Part shown: piece after piece, positions 38,102 to 46,521 of the stretch
Position numbering within the stretch: the stretch's first letter is position 1
Layout: the number at the start of each line of letters is the position of its first letter
Assembly: GCF_032586175.1 (NCBI RefSeq)
Contig: NZ_JAWHTE010000015.1
Coordinates: forward strand, 1-64,000
DNA: 64,000 nucleotides
Direction: 5' to 3'
Source: Ovoidimarina sediminis
GTDB taxonomy: Bacteria; Pseudomonadota; Alphaproteobacteria; Rhodobacterales; Rhodobacteraceae
Made by a program: the position numbers and the translations under genes
Notes under the pieces: generated by a model
What the model saw: only the letters and a program-made list of their open reading frames with translations
What the model was told of the DNA's origin: nothing
The model's database searches: none

Positions 38102-39051
38102 CGCGCCTCTCCCGACAGATAGATGTCATGGACGATTTCCGAAAGCGCCGCCGCCTCGCCGATGATCCGGGTGAGGAATTCGTGAAGCCCCTCGTCGAAC
38201 ACGTCCTCGATCGAAAGCTCCGACAGCTCGCCATAGAGACCGCGGGCTTTCGTCTGCGCCTCGGTGCTGCGCCCGTAGCCGCGGGCAAGCCGGTCGAGAT
38301 GGATCATGATGTCTTCCATCGAGGTGATCAGCGAGCGCGGGCTCATCCGGTTCAGGATCAGGAAATCCGCGATCCTGGCAGGCGTGACCTCGCCGCCATA
38401 GGCCCAGTTGAAGGCGCGGTGCGCCGACATGGCGCGCAGTACCGTGCCCCACTGGTAGTTGTCGAAGCCCGACCCCACGTAATCGAGGCCCGGCAGAAGC
38501 ACATAGTATTTCACGTCTAGAAGGCGCGCCGTCGAATCGGCCCGCTCGAGCGCGTAACCGAGATGCAGGAAGTCATAGCCGTCGTTGCGAAGCTGCGTGT
38601 CCTCGATCGCGCCCCGGACAAGCGAACAGCGCCGCGTCGTCCATTCCACGAGGTCGCTGATATCGAGCTTGGACCGCTCGGTGCGCCGCAATTCCCGCAT
38701 CTCCTGAAACGCGGTGTTCAGCGCGTCCCAGACCTGCCCCGTCAGCGCGGTGCGCACGATTCGCCCGTTTTCGCGGGCGGCATCCAGGCAGGAGGCGATG
38801 GAGGCCGGGTTGTCCTGATCGAAGAACAGGAAGCTTTCGATGTTCCGCTGGCGGGGCTCACCGTATTTCTCGGTGAAGGCCGCGGTGTGCCCCCCGGCTG
38901 CCAGAACCGATTCCCACTCGTTGCGGTAGCCGCCGCCGACCGACGGGATCAGCGCATTGCGCGAGCCCACCGACAGAAGGCGCGCGCCGGTCTCGGCCCG
39001 CTCCATATAGCGGCCGATCCAGAAAAGGTTTGCGGCGGTGCGGCTCAGCAT
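38098..39051 (-). CDS. Alpha-E domain protein
   Basis: A 317-residue all-helical protein of the alpha-E family, starting MLSRTAANLFWIGRYMERAE, with the repeated helix motif HLGYALERADSTARLLDVKYYVLL. No catalytic residues are known; it is a constant partner of circularly permuted ATP-grasp ligases. It lies 7 bases after that ligase gene and overlaps the transglutaminase gene by 4 bases. Confidence 0.9.
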   Translation of the reverse strand: MLSRTAANLFWIGRYMERAETGARLLSVGSRNALIPSVGGGYRNEWESVLAAGGHTAAFTEKYGEPRQRNIESFLFFDQDNPASIASCLDAARENGRIVRTALTGQVWDALNTAFQEMRELRRTERSKLDISDLVEWTTRRCSLVRGAIEDTQLRNDGYDFLHLGYALERADSTARLLDVKYYVLLPGLDYVGSGFDNYQWGTVLRAMSAHRAFNWAYGGEVTPARIADFLILNRMSPRSLITSMEDIMIHLDRLARGYGRSTEAQTKARGLYGELSELSIEDVFDEGLHEFLTRIIGEAAALSEIVHDIYLSGEAR

Positions 39052-39058
39052 ATCCCTG

Positions 39059-40471
39059 CTACTCCACCAGAACCCAGGTGTCCTTGACACCGCCGCCTTG
39101 CGACGAGTTCACCACAAGCGATCCTTCGGTCAGCGCCACCCGCGTCAACCCGCCGGGTACCAGTTCGATTGTCTCGCCCACCAGGCAATAGGGCCTCAGA
39201 TCGACATGACGCGGGGCGATCCCTTCCTCGACGAAGGTCGGGCAGGTCGACAGCGCAAGTGTCGGCTGCGCGATGTAATTATCGGGCTTCTCCTGGATTT
39301 TCGCCGCAAAGGCCGCGATCTGCTCCTTGGTGGAACGCGGCCCCACGAGCATGCCGTAGCCGCCCGACCCGTGAACTTCCTTCACCACAAGTTCGGCAAG
39401 GTTATCCAGCACATACTGACAGTCGTCCGCCTTCGCGCATTGCCACGTCGGCACATTCTGCAACACCGGCTCTTCGCCAAGGTAGAAGCGGATCATTTCG
39501 GGCACGAAGGTGTAGATCGCCTTGTCGTCGGCCACGCCCGCACCGGGGGCCGAGGCGATCGTCACGCCGCCAGACCGATAGACGTTCATCAGCCCCGGCA
39601 CGCCCAGCATGGAATCGGGCCGGAAACACAGCGGGTCGAGGAAGGCGTCGTCGATCCGGCGATAGATCACGTCGACGCGCTGCGGCCCTTCGGTCGTCCG
39701 CATCCAGACATAATCGCCCTCGACGAAAAGATCGGCGGCCTCGACCAGTTCGATCCCCATGACATCGGCAAGGAACGAATGCTCGTAATAGGCGGAATTA
39801 TAATGCCCCGGGGTCAGGATCACCACGCGCGGCGCGCCGTTGCATTTCTGCGGGGCCACCGATTGCAGCGTGCGGCGGAGGAGGGCGGGGTAGTTCTCGA
39901 CCGGCGCAATCCGCGTTTCGCGGAACAGTTCGGGAAACATCCGCATCATGATCTCGCGGTTCTCGAGCATGTAGGACACGCCCGAGGGCGTGCGGCAGTT
40001 GTCTTCGAGAACGAAGAATTCGTCAGGCCCCGTGCGCACCAGATCGATGCCCACGATATGGCTGTAGACGCCACGGGGCGGGCGGATCCCGGCCACCGCA
40101 GGCTCATAGGCCTCGTTGCGATAGACGAGGTGGGCGGGCACGCGGCCTGCGCGAATGATCTCGCCCCGGCCATAGACGTCCGAGAGAAACGCGTTCAGCG
40201 CCCGGGCCCGCTGCTTCACCCCGCGGTCGAGCTTGCGCCATTCGGCGGCAGAGAAGACGCGGGGGAACATGTCGAAAGGAATCAGCCGGTCGGGGTCGCC
40301 GCCCTCGCCATAGACGGCGAAGGTGATGCCGATCCGCCGGAATAGCGTTTCCGCCTCCGTCTGCTTAAGCGAGCGCAGTTCGGCGGGCATATCCCGGGCC
40401 CAGCCCTCGAGCGCCTTGTAGGGCGGGCGCACGGCGTCCGTCGCCCCCATCTCGTTGAAATACCCCGTCAT
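39059..40471 (-). CDS. Circularly permuted ATP-grasp ligase
   Basis: A 470-residue protein of the circularly permuted ATP-grasp type 2 family, predicted to join a carboxylate to an amine through an acyl-phosphate. Family features are YGEGGDPDRLIPFDMFPRVFSAAEWRKL, FVLEDNCRTPSGVSYMLENRE, LTPGHYNSAYYEH and VVKEVHGSGGYGMLVGP, the last probably an ATP-binding loop. It is first in a three-gene operon. The nearby upstream region carries nested inverted repeats. Confidence 0.9.
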   Translation of the reverse strand: MTGYFNEMGATDAVRPPYKALEGWARDMPAELRSLKQTEAETLFRRIGITFAVYGEGGDPDRLIPFDMFPRVFSAAEWRKLDRGVKQRARALNAFLSDVYGRGEIIRAGRVPAHLVYRNEAYEPAVAGIRPPRGVYSHIVGIDLVRTGPDEFFVLEDNCRTPSGVSYMLENREIMMRMFPELFRETRIAPVENYPALLRRTLQSVAPQKCNGAPRVVILTPGHYNSAYYEHSFLADVMGIELVEAADLFVEGDYVWMRTTEGPQRVDVIYRRIDDAFLDPLCFRPDSMLGVPGLMNVYRSGGVTIASAPGAGVADDKAIYTFVPEMIRFYLGEEPVLQNVPTWQCAKADDCQYVLDNLAELVVKEVHGSGGYGMLVGPRSTKEQIAAFAAKIQEKPDNYIAQPTLALSTCPTFVEEGIAPRHVDLRPYCLVGETIELVPGGLTRVALTEGSLVVNSSQGGGVKDTWVLVE

Positions 40472-40544
40472 GCCGTAGTGAAAACCAGAATTCCCGGGAA
40501 GATGAAAGGGGACGCACCGCCACGCGGCGGCTTCGGGTGTCCTG

Positions 40545-40602
40545 CCAGGGGCGACTGCTGCAATTCTGTGCAGAATTCGCCCTGGAGTTTAATCTACATT
40601 AA
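40545..40602. promoter_or_regulatory. Nested inverted repeats upstream of the ATP-grasp operon
   Basis: An inner inverted repeat AATTCTG-TG-CAGAATT (40562-40577) lies inside outer arms CCAGGGGCGA (40545-40554) and TCGCCCTGG (40577-40585, one-base bulge). Just beyond is TTAA-N6-TTAA (40589-40602), one base short of CtrA spacing. The site is about 75-130 bases before the ATP-grasp start, in a 302-base gene-free region (40472-40773) in which I see nothing else. Confidence 0.4.
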
Positions 40603-40773
40603 GGCGCCGCCACAGAAGCCTGATAAAATTAGAGTTGCGCCGGAAATGGCGCCCGGCTCGGCAAGAGCCGGAGAAGCCGAGGTGCGAGGTCGGTAAAGTT
40701 TCTGGGGGACGCACCGAGGTTCGGACCCGCCTGGCGGTCACACGCCCGGCGGGAGCCGTCTTGAGGGTGTGTG

Positions 40774-41751
40774 TCAGCCCGGGCGCCGCCGCCGGCCACC
40801 GCCATCGCGCCCGCGGCGCCCGCCACCGCCCGACTGCGCCGCCTTCTGGCTCGCCTCGGGGAAGGGGATACCTTCCTTCACCTCGTCAAGCACCCGGCTG
40901 AACTTGATCCACTCGCTGCCGTTCGCGTCGTGGTTCATCAGGAAGTTCGCGGCGCGGATCGCCTCCATTTCCACCGGGCGCACCGGGTTCATGATCGCGC
41001 TCGTCATCCCCGCACCGATTGCCATCGGCAGGAAGGCGGCGTTGATCCCGTGCCGGTGGGGCAGGCCGAACGAGATGTTCGAGGCACCGCAGGTGGTGTT
41101 CACCCCAAGCTCCTCGCGCAGCTTGCGGACCAGCGCGAACACCTGCTGACCGGCAGAGGCCATCGCGCCCACGGGCATCACCAGAGGATCGACCACGATG
41201 TCATGGGCGGGGATGCCGAAATCGGCGGCCCGTTCCACGATCTTCTTCGCAACGGCGAACCGCACATCCGGGTCTTCCGAAATGCCGGTGTCGTCGTTCG
41301 AGATCGCGACGACCGGCACGTTGTACTTCTTCACCAGGGGCAGGATCGCTTCAAGCCGCTCTTCCTCGCCCGTCACCGAGTTCAGAAGCGGACGGCCCTC
41401 CGCCGCCGCAAGACCGGCCTCAAGCGCGCCAGGCACGGAACTGTCGATGCACAGCGGCACGTCGACAAGGCCCTGCACAAGCTCGATCATCTTGCGCATG
41501 AGCGGCGGTTCGGTCTGGTTCGGATCGGGGTTCGAGTTGTAGACGACGCCTGCATTCACATCGAGCACCATCGCCCCGCAGGCCACCTGTTCCAGCGCGT
41601 CCTTCTCGACGGTCGAGAAATCGCCCGCCTCGAGCTGCGCGGCCAGAACCTTGCGGCCCGTCGGATTGATCCGCTCGCCGATCACGCAGAACGGCTCGTC
41701 GAAGCCGATGGTGACGGTCTTCGATTTCGATTCGAGGACGGTGCGGGTCAT
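40774..41751 (-). CDS. Methyltetrahydrofolate:corrinoid methyltransferase-like (pterin-binding) protein
   Basis: A 325-residue TIM-barrel pterin-binding protein of the MeTr/MtgA type, which exchanges methyl groups between a corrinoid protein and tetrahydrofolate. Motifs are VIGERINPTGRK, MVLDVNAGV, PLCIDSS, NSVTGEEER, VDPLVMPVG and the substrate loop CGASNISFGLPHR. The last 25 residues are a Gly/Arg-rich tail (GGGGRRGRDGGGRRRR) beyond the normal fold. metF and an MttB-type gene elsewhere in the window suggest a shared demethylation pathway. Confidence 0.87.
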   Translation of the reverse strand: MTRTVLESKSKTVTIGFDEPFCVIGERINPTGRKVLAAQLEAGDFSTVEKDALEQVACGAMVLDVNAGVVYNSNPDPNQTEPPLMRKMIELVQGLVDVPLCIDSSVPGALEAGLAAAEGRPLLNSVTGEEERLEAILPLVKKYNVPVVAISNDDTGISEDPDVRFAVAKKIVERAADFGIPAHDIVVDPLVMPVGAMASAGQQVFALVRKLREELGVNTTCGASNISFGLPHRHGINAAFLPMAIGAGMTSAIMNPVRPVEMEAIRAANFLMNHDANGSEWIKFSRVLDEVKEGIPFPEASQKAAQSGGGGRRGRDGGGRRRRPG

Positions 41752-41775
41752 GGAATGTGATCTCTTTCTTTCCTG

Positions 41776-41792
41776 CGGGGCATTCTGCCCCG
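41776..41792 (-). promoter_or_regulatory. Leader hairpin before the methyltransferase gene
   Basis: CGGGGCA (41776-41782) pairs with TGCCCCG (41786-41792) around TTC, 24 bases before the start codon of the pterin-binding methyltransferase. It could end an upstream transcript or influence translation. It is too small to be a cobalamin or SAM riboswitch. Confidence 0.4.
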
Positions 41793-41930
41793 GCTGGTTT
41801 CACGCCTTCTGATCGGTCTTTTCGCGTGACCTGTCAGAGCGGGATGCGACCACTGAAGGGCCGGAAAAGACACATAGACAGATCGTGCCTCCGGGGCGAG
41901 AGCGGAGGCGATGAAACTTTCTCAAGACGA

Positions 41931-42761
41931 TCATGAGGAGCCCGGGTCCGGTAAGTCCCAGAGGGCTGCGGAAATGCGCAGGGCCTCGCCGATGGAAAGC
42001 TGCGGCGGTGTGACAGAGCCATCGACCCAGGCCGTTCCGTCCCAGTGCCTGCGCAGCAGGACGGCCCGCGGCCCGATCCCGATCCGCAGAAGGGGGGCGT
42101 CCTGGCCCGGGGGGGCCTCGCCGGCCGTTAGCCGGGCGTGGATCGCGCAAAGCGCACCGTCGCATTTGGTCTCATCGATCTCGCCGGGGAGAATGTCCTC
42201 CTCCGTCCAGGCGTCCGCCTCCGCCATTGCCGGGAAGGCGAGATCGGTCCACCGGAACGTGCCATCTTTCGCCTCGACATATCCCGCTGCGGCGAGTGCC
42301 CGGACAACATCACCCTGTTCGGCATTTGCGGGTCTGTGCCAGTCTCCGCGCCCCAAAGGCAGATAGTCGGCATCCCGGCCATAGGCTCCGAGTGCGATGT
42401 AGGAGGCAAGGAGGGTTGTCACGTCCGGCGCCTCCGTCGCGTTATTCATCCACCGCTCGATATCCGCGGCACGGGGCAGGGAAAAGATCATCGGAAGGGC
42501 CGGGCGGTCGGAACCGTCGGGATAGGTCTCCCGCCAGCTTTTCGGTGGGTCGTCCGCTCTCATGGCGGCACGGGACAGGCCCATGCGCCAGAACATCATG
42601 CAGACATCCTCCCACTCGCCCACTTGCTCGTGATAGATGAACGCCTCCCTTGGCGCACCGGCCACCTCGACGGGCGACCCGAGCACCGTAAGCCGGCGGG
42701 CAAGCCCGACAAGCAGCGCAGCGGTCAGATCGCGATTGGCGGGGGTCAAGGGCGCGCGCAT
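41931..42761 (-). CDS. Conserved-looking protein of unknown function
   Basis: A 276-residue soluble protein (start MRAPLTPANRDLTAALLVGL) rich in Trp, Asp and Pro, without signal peptide or membrane segments and with no domain I can name. The middle (DVVRALAAAGYVEAKDGTFRWTDLAFPAM) looks like a small winged-helix-like module. I chose ATG 42761; a TTG further upstream would add 18 residues with coding-poor character. It lies between the pterin methyltransferase and cspA on the same strand. Confidence 0.55.
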   Translation of the reverse strand: MRAPLTPANRDLTAALLVGLARRLTVLGSPVEVAGAPREAFIYHEQVGEWEDVCMMFWRMGLSRAAMRADDPPKSWRETYPDGSDRPALPMIFSLPRAADIERWMNNATEAPDVTTLLASYIALGAYGRDADYLPLGRGDWHRPANAEQGDVVRALAAAGYVEAKDGTFRWTDLAFPAMAEADAWTEEDILPGEIDETKCDGALCAIHARLTAGEAPPGQDAPLLRIGIGPRAVLLRRHWDGTAWVDGSVTPPQLSIGEALRISAALWDLPDPGSS

Positions 42762-42829
42762 CCCGGAACGGTTCGTCGGATGGCCAGATGGTTGCAGGTC
42801 GGCGCCGGGGGGCAAGCAATGTGCCCCGA

Positions 42830-42858
42830 AATGCGAAAGGGCGCACCAAGGCGCGCCC
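42830..42858 (-). terminator. Intrinsic terminator of cspA
   Basis: GGGCGCACC (42839-42847) pairs with GGCGCGCCC (42850-42858), nine pairs with one wobble. Read on the minus strand it ends in TTTCGCATTTCG. It begins 28 bases after the cold-shock gene stop. Confidence 0.75.
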
Positions 42859-42886
42859 CCACAGCAGTGTTCGGAAAGTGCGGATC

Positions 42887-43093
42887 TCAGGCCAGAGCCA
42901 GGTTCGTCGCGCTTTCGCGGCCGTCACGGCCGGTTTCAAGGTCGTACGTCACTTTCTGATCGTCCGACAGGCCGGTCAGGCCCGAACGCTCGACGGCCGA
43001 GATATGAACGAAAACGTCCTTGCCGCCCGTTTCCGGTGCGATGAAGCCGAAGCCTTTGGTGGTGTTGAACCATTTCACGGTGCCATTGGCCAT
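42887..43093 (-). CDS. cspA: Cold-shock protein, CspA family
   Basis: A 68-residue single CSD protein that binds RNA and single-stranded DNA. RNP1-like KGFGFIAPE and RNP2-like DVFVHISAVE are intact. GAAGGAGAC precedes the ATG. The 268-base upstream stretch (43094-43361) is gene-free and should hold the promoter and a long leader; a bulged hairpin at 43117-43138 lies just before the ribosome-binding site, in keeping with leader control of cold-shock genes. Confidence 0.95.
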   Translation of the reverse strand: MANGTVKWFNTTKGFGFIAPETGGKDVFVHISAVERSGLTGLSDDQKVTYDLETGRDGRESATNLALA

Positions 43094-43361
43094 TCCGTGT
43101 CTCCTTCAAGATATGTGCTGCCCGCAGTATGCGGCAGCTTGGCGTCGTCAGGGCTAGATCGAGTGACAGACGCCTAGAAGGAGAAAGCAGGTCGATAGAG
43201 AATAACTTAGCCCGCGCCTCATGACGTGTTCGGAGGCGGAAGTCAAAGGAAATGTGCGATGGACCGCGCGGCACCGATGCGCGTGGTCACGCCCATCATG
43301 TGCTCCGGGAGACCGGCGTCGCCGCAGGATCTCCCGGGGGGGGGGCCGATCTGTGCTTTGC

Positions 43362-44300
43362 TCAGGACGCCGCTGCCGGGGCCGCCGGAACGCCCGAGGC
43401 GCCGGCGTTTTCGATCGCCCAGGTCGCGTTCGTCTTGATCCCGCCCAGCGGGAAGAAGTGCACCGCCTCGATCCCGAAATCGGGGTGCGCGGCCTTGTGC
43501 GCGGCGAGTTCTGCGATCACGTCCGTCGGCTCGTAGGGCATCACCAGCTTCGTCACATCCATCGCCCGCTTCTGAAGCACCTTCAGCGAGGGGCCCACGC
43601 CGCAGGCAATGGCGAACTTGATCAGCGTCTGAAGCTTCGCGGGGCCGGCCACGCCGATATGAACGGGCAGGGCGATCCCCTCGGCCTGAAGCCGGTTCAC
43701 CCAGGCGATGATCGGCTTGGCATCGAAGGCGAACTGGGTGGCGAGCGCCATCTTGGCGTCGGTGCGCTCGGCGAAAGCCTGCTTCCAGCGCAGCGCATCC
43801 ATCACGTTCCGGTCAGATCCGTCGGCATCGATGTCGCGGTTCCCCTCCGGATGGCCCGCAACGTGAAGCCGTTTGAAGCCCGCCTTGTCGAAAAGCCCGG
43901 TTTCCAGAAGCTGCATCGAGGAATGGAACGCCCCGACCGGTTCGGCAACGCCGCCCGCAAGGATCAGCCCCTGCTCAACCCCGGCCTCGCCCTGATAGCG
44001 GGCGATCCAGTCGGCAAGCGTGGCCTCGTCTTTGATGATCCGCGCCGGGAAATGCGGCATGACGGGATAGCCGTCGCGCGCGAGCCGGGCGGCGGTCTTC
44101 ACCATGTCCTCGATCGGCGTGCCGTCGATATGGGCGATGTAGATGCGCGTGCCTTCGGGCAGGAGGGCGCGGAAATCCTCAACCTTCTCTGCGGTGCGCG
44201 GCATCACCTCGATCGAATAGCCTTTCAGGAAGGCCTCGACCTCGGGCGCCACCGGCGCCGAAACCGCAGTGTCTTTCCGCTTGAACTGCAACAGGGCCAT
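43362..44300 (-). CDS. metF: Methylenetetrahydrofolate reductase
   Basis: A 312-residue MTHFR-fold flavoprotein interconverting 5,10-methylene- and 5-methyl-THF. The barrel shows SIEVMPRTAEK, YIAHIDG, GYPVMPHFPARIIKD, RLHVAGHPEGN, ALATQFAFDAKPIIAWV, PVHIGVAGPAK and HFFPLGGIKT. It diverges from classical MetF and is typical of reductases linked to corrinoid C1 systems in Rhodobacterales. I chose ATG 44300, five bases after GGGAGG. The 'virulence factor' gene lies 26 bases upstream. Confidence 0.85.
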   Translation of the reverse strand: MALLQFKRKDTAVSAPVAPEVEAFLKGYSIEVMPRTAEKVEDFRALLPEGTRIYIAHIDGTPIEDMVKTAARLARDGYPVMPHFPARIIKDEATLADWIARYQGEAGVEQGLILAGGVAEPVGAFHSSMQLLETGLFDKAGFKRLHVAGHPEGNRDIDADGSDRNVMDALRWKQAFAERTDAKMALATQFAFDAKPIIAWVNRLQAEGIALPVHIGVAGPAKLQTLIKFAIACGVGPSLKVLQKRAMDVTKLVMPYEPTDVIAELAAHKAAHPDFGIEAVHFFPLGGIKTNATWAIENAGASGVPAAPAAAS

Positions 44301-44326
44301 CATGGCCTCCCAGAGTTTGCCCGGGC

Positions 44327-44623
44327 TCACGCCCAGCCGTCATTGTCGATCAGCGCCTTGATGCGCGCGGTGTCATATTCGGCGTCGAGCCGTTCGGCCT
44401 CTGCCTGCGCCACAGCCTCGGGCTCGCCCTCGACAGGGTAGGGGGCCGCCTTCCGCCATTCTGCGAGGTAATCATCGGTGCCGTCCGCGCCCACTTTCAT
44501 CGCCGCACGGTCGATCGCCTGTTCGAAGCGCTCGGGCAGTTGCACCTTCGCGCCCCGGCGTCCCTTGCCCACGATCACCTGGGCCGGGATGTCACGCCAG
44601 TAGACTATGGTTACGTCGGGCAT
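44327..44623 (-). CDS. 'Virulence factor' family small protein
   Basis: A 98-residue soluble protein of the PF13769-type family (MPDVTIVYWRDIPAQVIVGKGRRGAKVQLPERFEQAID). Despite the family name its role is unknown; in Rhodobacterales it regularly accompanies metF-type genes of C1 metabolism, as here. AGAGGAAT precedes the ATG. Co-transcription with metF is likely. Confidence 0.8.
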   Translation of the reverse strand: MPDVTIVYWRDIPAQVIVGKGRRGAKVQLPERFEQAIDRAAMKVGADGTDDYLAEWRKAAPYPVEGEPEAVAQAEAERLDAEYDTARIKALIDNDGWA

Positions 44624-44796
44624 CGCTGATTCCTCTTGTGGCACCGTCATTACGCGGGAACCTTCGGGATCCAGCGCGCATTTTCGACATCTAGTGCGCA
44701 AGGACCGACCTCAAGCCTGTCCGCGCCCCGTTGGTTTGGCTTGCGTGGCCGCGGAACCGCCCCTAGCATGTCAGCAACTCGATATTGGAGGGCGAG

Positions 44797-45903
44797 ATGA
44801 CGCCCGAGCGTCCCGATGGTGCGGACGCGTTCCCGAAAGCGGTTGAGCGCGACGCGCCGCGGCCCGATCCGGCCGAGCTTTATGCTGCGCTGGATCTGGG
44901 CACGAACAGTTGTCGTATGCTGATTGCCCAGCCGCGGGACAATCAGTTTCACGTCGTGGACAGTTTTTCGAAATCGGTGCAGCTCGGAAACGGGCTCGAA
45001 ACCTCCGGGCGGCTGTCGCGCAGTTCGATGCAGCGCACGGTGCAGGCGCTTCGCGTGTGCCAGTCAAAGCTCCGGAAACACAAGGTAAACCGGATGCGGC
45101 TCGTGGCGACCGAGGCCTGCCGCCGGGCCTCGAACGCTACCCAGTTCATCGATTACATCCACGGCGAAACGGGGCTCAGGCTCGAAATCATCCAGCCCGA
45201 GGAAGAGGCGCGCCTTGCGGTGATCTCCTGCGCGCCGCTCGTCTCGAAGAAGACAGAGCAGCTTCTCGTCGTCGATATCGGTGGCGGATCGACCGAACTT
45301 GTCTGGATCGATCTGACCCGGGTGCCCGCGCACGACCGGCCGCGCGCGATCATGCGCCTGCATGCCGGCTTCGCGACCGATCACGGGCCGTTCCCGGCGG
45401 CGCGGGTGGTGGACTGGATCTCGATTCCCCTCGGGGTCGCGACGCTGCGCGAACAGTTCAACGACGTAGGCGACGACGCCGCGCGCTTCGCGCTGATGAG
45501 CTGGTTCTTCGAAGAAAACCTGTCGGATTTCTCGCCCTATGCCAGCGAACAGACGCGCGAGGGGTTTCAGATCATCGGCACCTCCGGCACGATCACCACG
45601 GTGGCGGCAAGCCATCTCGGGCTGAAGCGCTATGACCGCAACAAGGTCGATGGGCTGAGGATGACATCGGATCAGATCGACAGCGTGATCCGCGAATACC
45701 TGACGCTCGGGCCCGCCGGGCGCCGCAACGACCCGCGGATCGGGCGCGATCGCCAGGCGCTTATCATGTCGGGCGCGGCGATCCTTCAGGCGCTTCTCAG
45801 GGTCTGGCCGACCGATCGGCTTTCCGTCGCCGACCGGGGGCTGCGCGAGGGGCTGCTTTATGCCCAGATGTCGGCCGACGGCGTGCTTGAAGACGGTGGC
45901 TGA
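44797..45903 (+). CDS. Ppx/GppA-family phosphatase
   Basis: A 368-residue ASKHA-fold phosphatase acting on polyphosphate or pppGpp. The phosphate-1 motif is ALDLGTNSCRMLIAQ, phosphate-2 is VVDIGGGSTELVWID, and a later GTSGTITTVAA contacts the nucleotide. It is the short alphaproteobacterial form without the C-terminal HD domain. The ATG follows TTGGAGGG. rlmE lies two genes downstream, a common arrangement in this group. Confidence 0.9.
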   Translation: MTPERPDGADAFPKAVERDAPRPDPAELYAALDLGTNSCRMLIAQPRDNQFHVVDSFSKSVQLGNGLETSGRLSRSSMQRTVQALRVCQSKLRKHKVNRMRLVATEACRRASNATQFIDYIHGETGLRLEIIQPEEEARLAVISCAPLVSKKTEQLLVVDIGGGSTELVWIDLTRVPAHDRPRAIMRLHAGFATDHGPFPAARVVDWISIPLGVATLREQFNDVGDDAARFALMSWFFEENLSDFSPYASEQTREGFQIIGTSGTITTVAASHLGLKRYDRNKVDGLRMTSDQIDSVIREYLTLGPAGRRNDPRIGRDRQALIMSGAAILQALLRVWPTDRLSVADRGLREGLLYAQMSADGVLEDGG

Positions 45904-46041
45904 GCCGAGTCGCGCCGATATGAGGCATTCCGAAGATTTTCGGCGCAACCTACCGGAATAACCCCGGTCATTTACGCATCCTTAACCATGTCCCGGGAAA
46001 CCTCGCCATGCTGGTGAGGCCGAGGGAGATGGAGCATTGCG

Positions 46042-46449
46042 ATGAATTTGAGACGTGCCGTGGCCGGCCTCCTCCTGCTGACGGCGTCCTTTTCGGCCTT
46101 TCCGAACGAAGCCTCCGCATCGGTCCTGAATTTCGACATGACTGTGGCCTGCCAGACGGTCAAGCGCCTTTGCCCCGAGGCCGGGGCGCGCCGGACAGAG
46201 GGGCAGGGGGGATTGACGCTTATCCTCTTCCGAAGCCGCTTCGGCACCCAGGCGGCCCCCGATGCGCAGCGCGGCGGCCCGCCTCCCGACCGCATCCCCT
46301 TCGACAGCCCCCCGGGCAACAGCGGCGACGCCCCCGGAACACCGCCAATTCTCGTCACGCCGCTACCCGGCGGCGGCCTGCTGATGCTGACCGCGCTCGG
46401 CATAGTTGTTCTGATCCGCCGCCAGCGTTTCGCTGCCGCACTGGATTGA
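46042..46449 (+). CDS. Exported protein with CTERM-like C-terminal sorting signal
   Basis: A 135-residue protein with a signal peptide (about 1-27, ending ASA), a Gly/Pro-rich middle, and a C-terminal tripartite signal: VTPLPGGG, a hydrophobic helix (LLMLTALGIVVLI) and a basic end RRQR. This resembles the VPLPA-CTERM variant of PEP-CTERM signals found in Rhodobacterales, read by exosortase-type enzymes. It is inserted between the Ppx/GppA gene and rlmE. Function unknown. Confidence 0.65.
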   Translation: MNLRRAVAGLLLLTASFSAFPNEASASVLNFDMTVACQTVKRLCPEAGARRTEGQGGLTLILFRSRFGTQAAPDAQRGGPPPDRIPFDSPPGNSGDAPGTPPILVTPLPGGGLLMLTALGIVVLIRRQRFAAALD

Positions 46450-46521
46450 GAACTCCTGTTTCCCCGCGCCGCCTAACGGGCTATCCATCGGCTGGATCAA
46501 ACGCCCGGGGAGGGCGCGGGT

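Noticed and set aside
40589..40602. TTAA-N6-TTAA as a third CtrA site
   Set aside because: Spacing is six bases, not the seven of the CtrA consensus, so I note it only as a near match.
41752..41930. Cobalamin or SAM riboswitch before the pterin methyltransferase
   Set aside because: Only a short 7-bp hairpin is present; the conserved cores and length of those riboswitches are missing.
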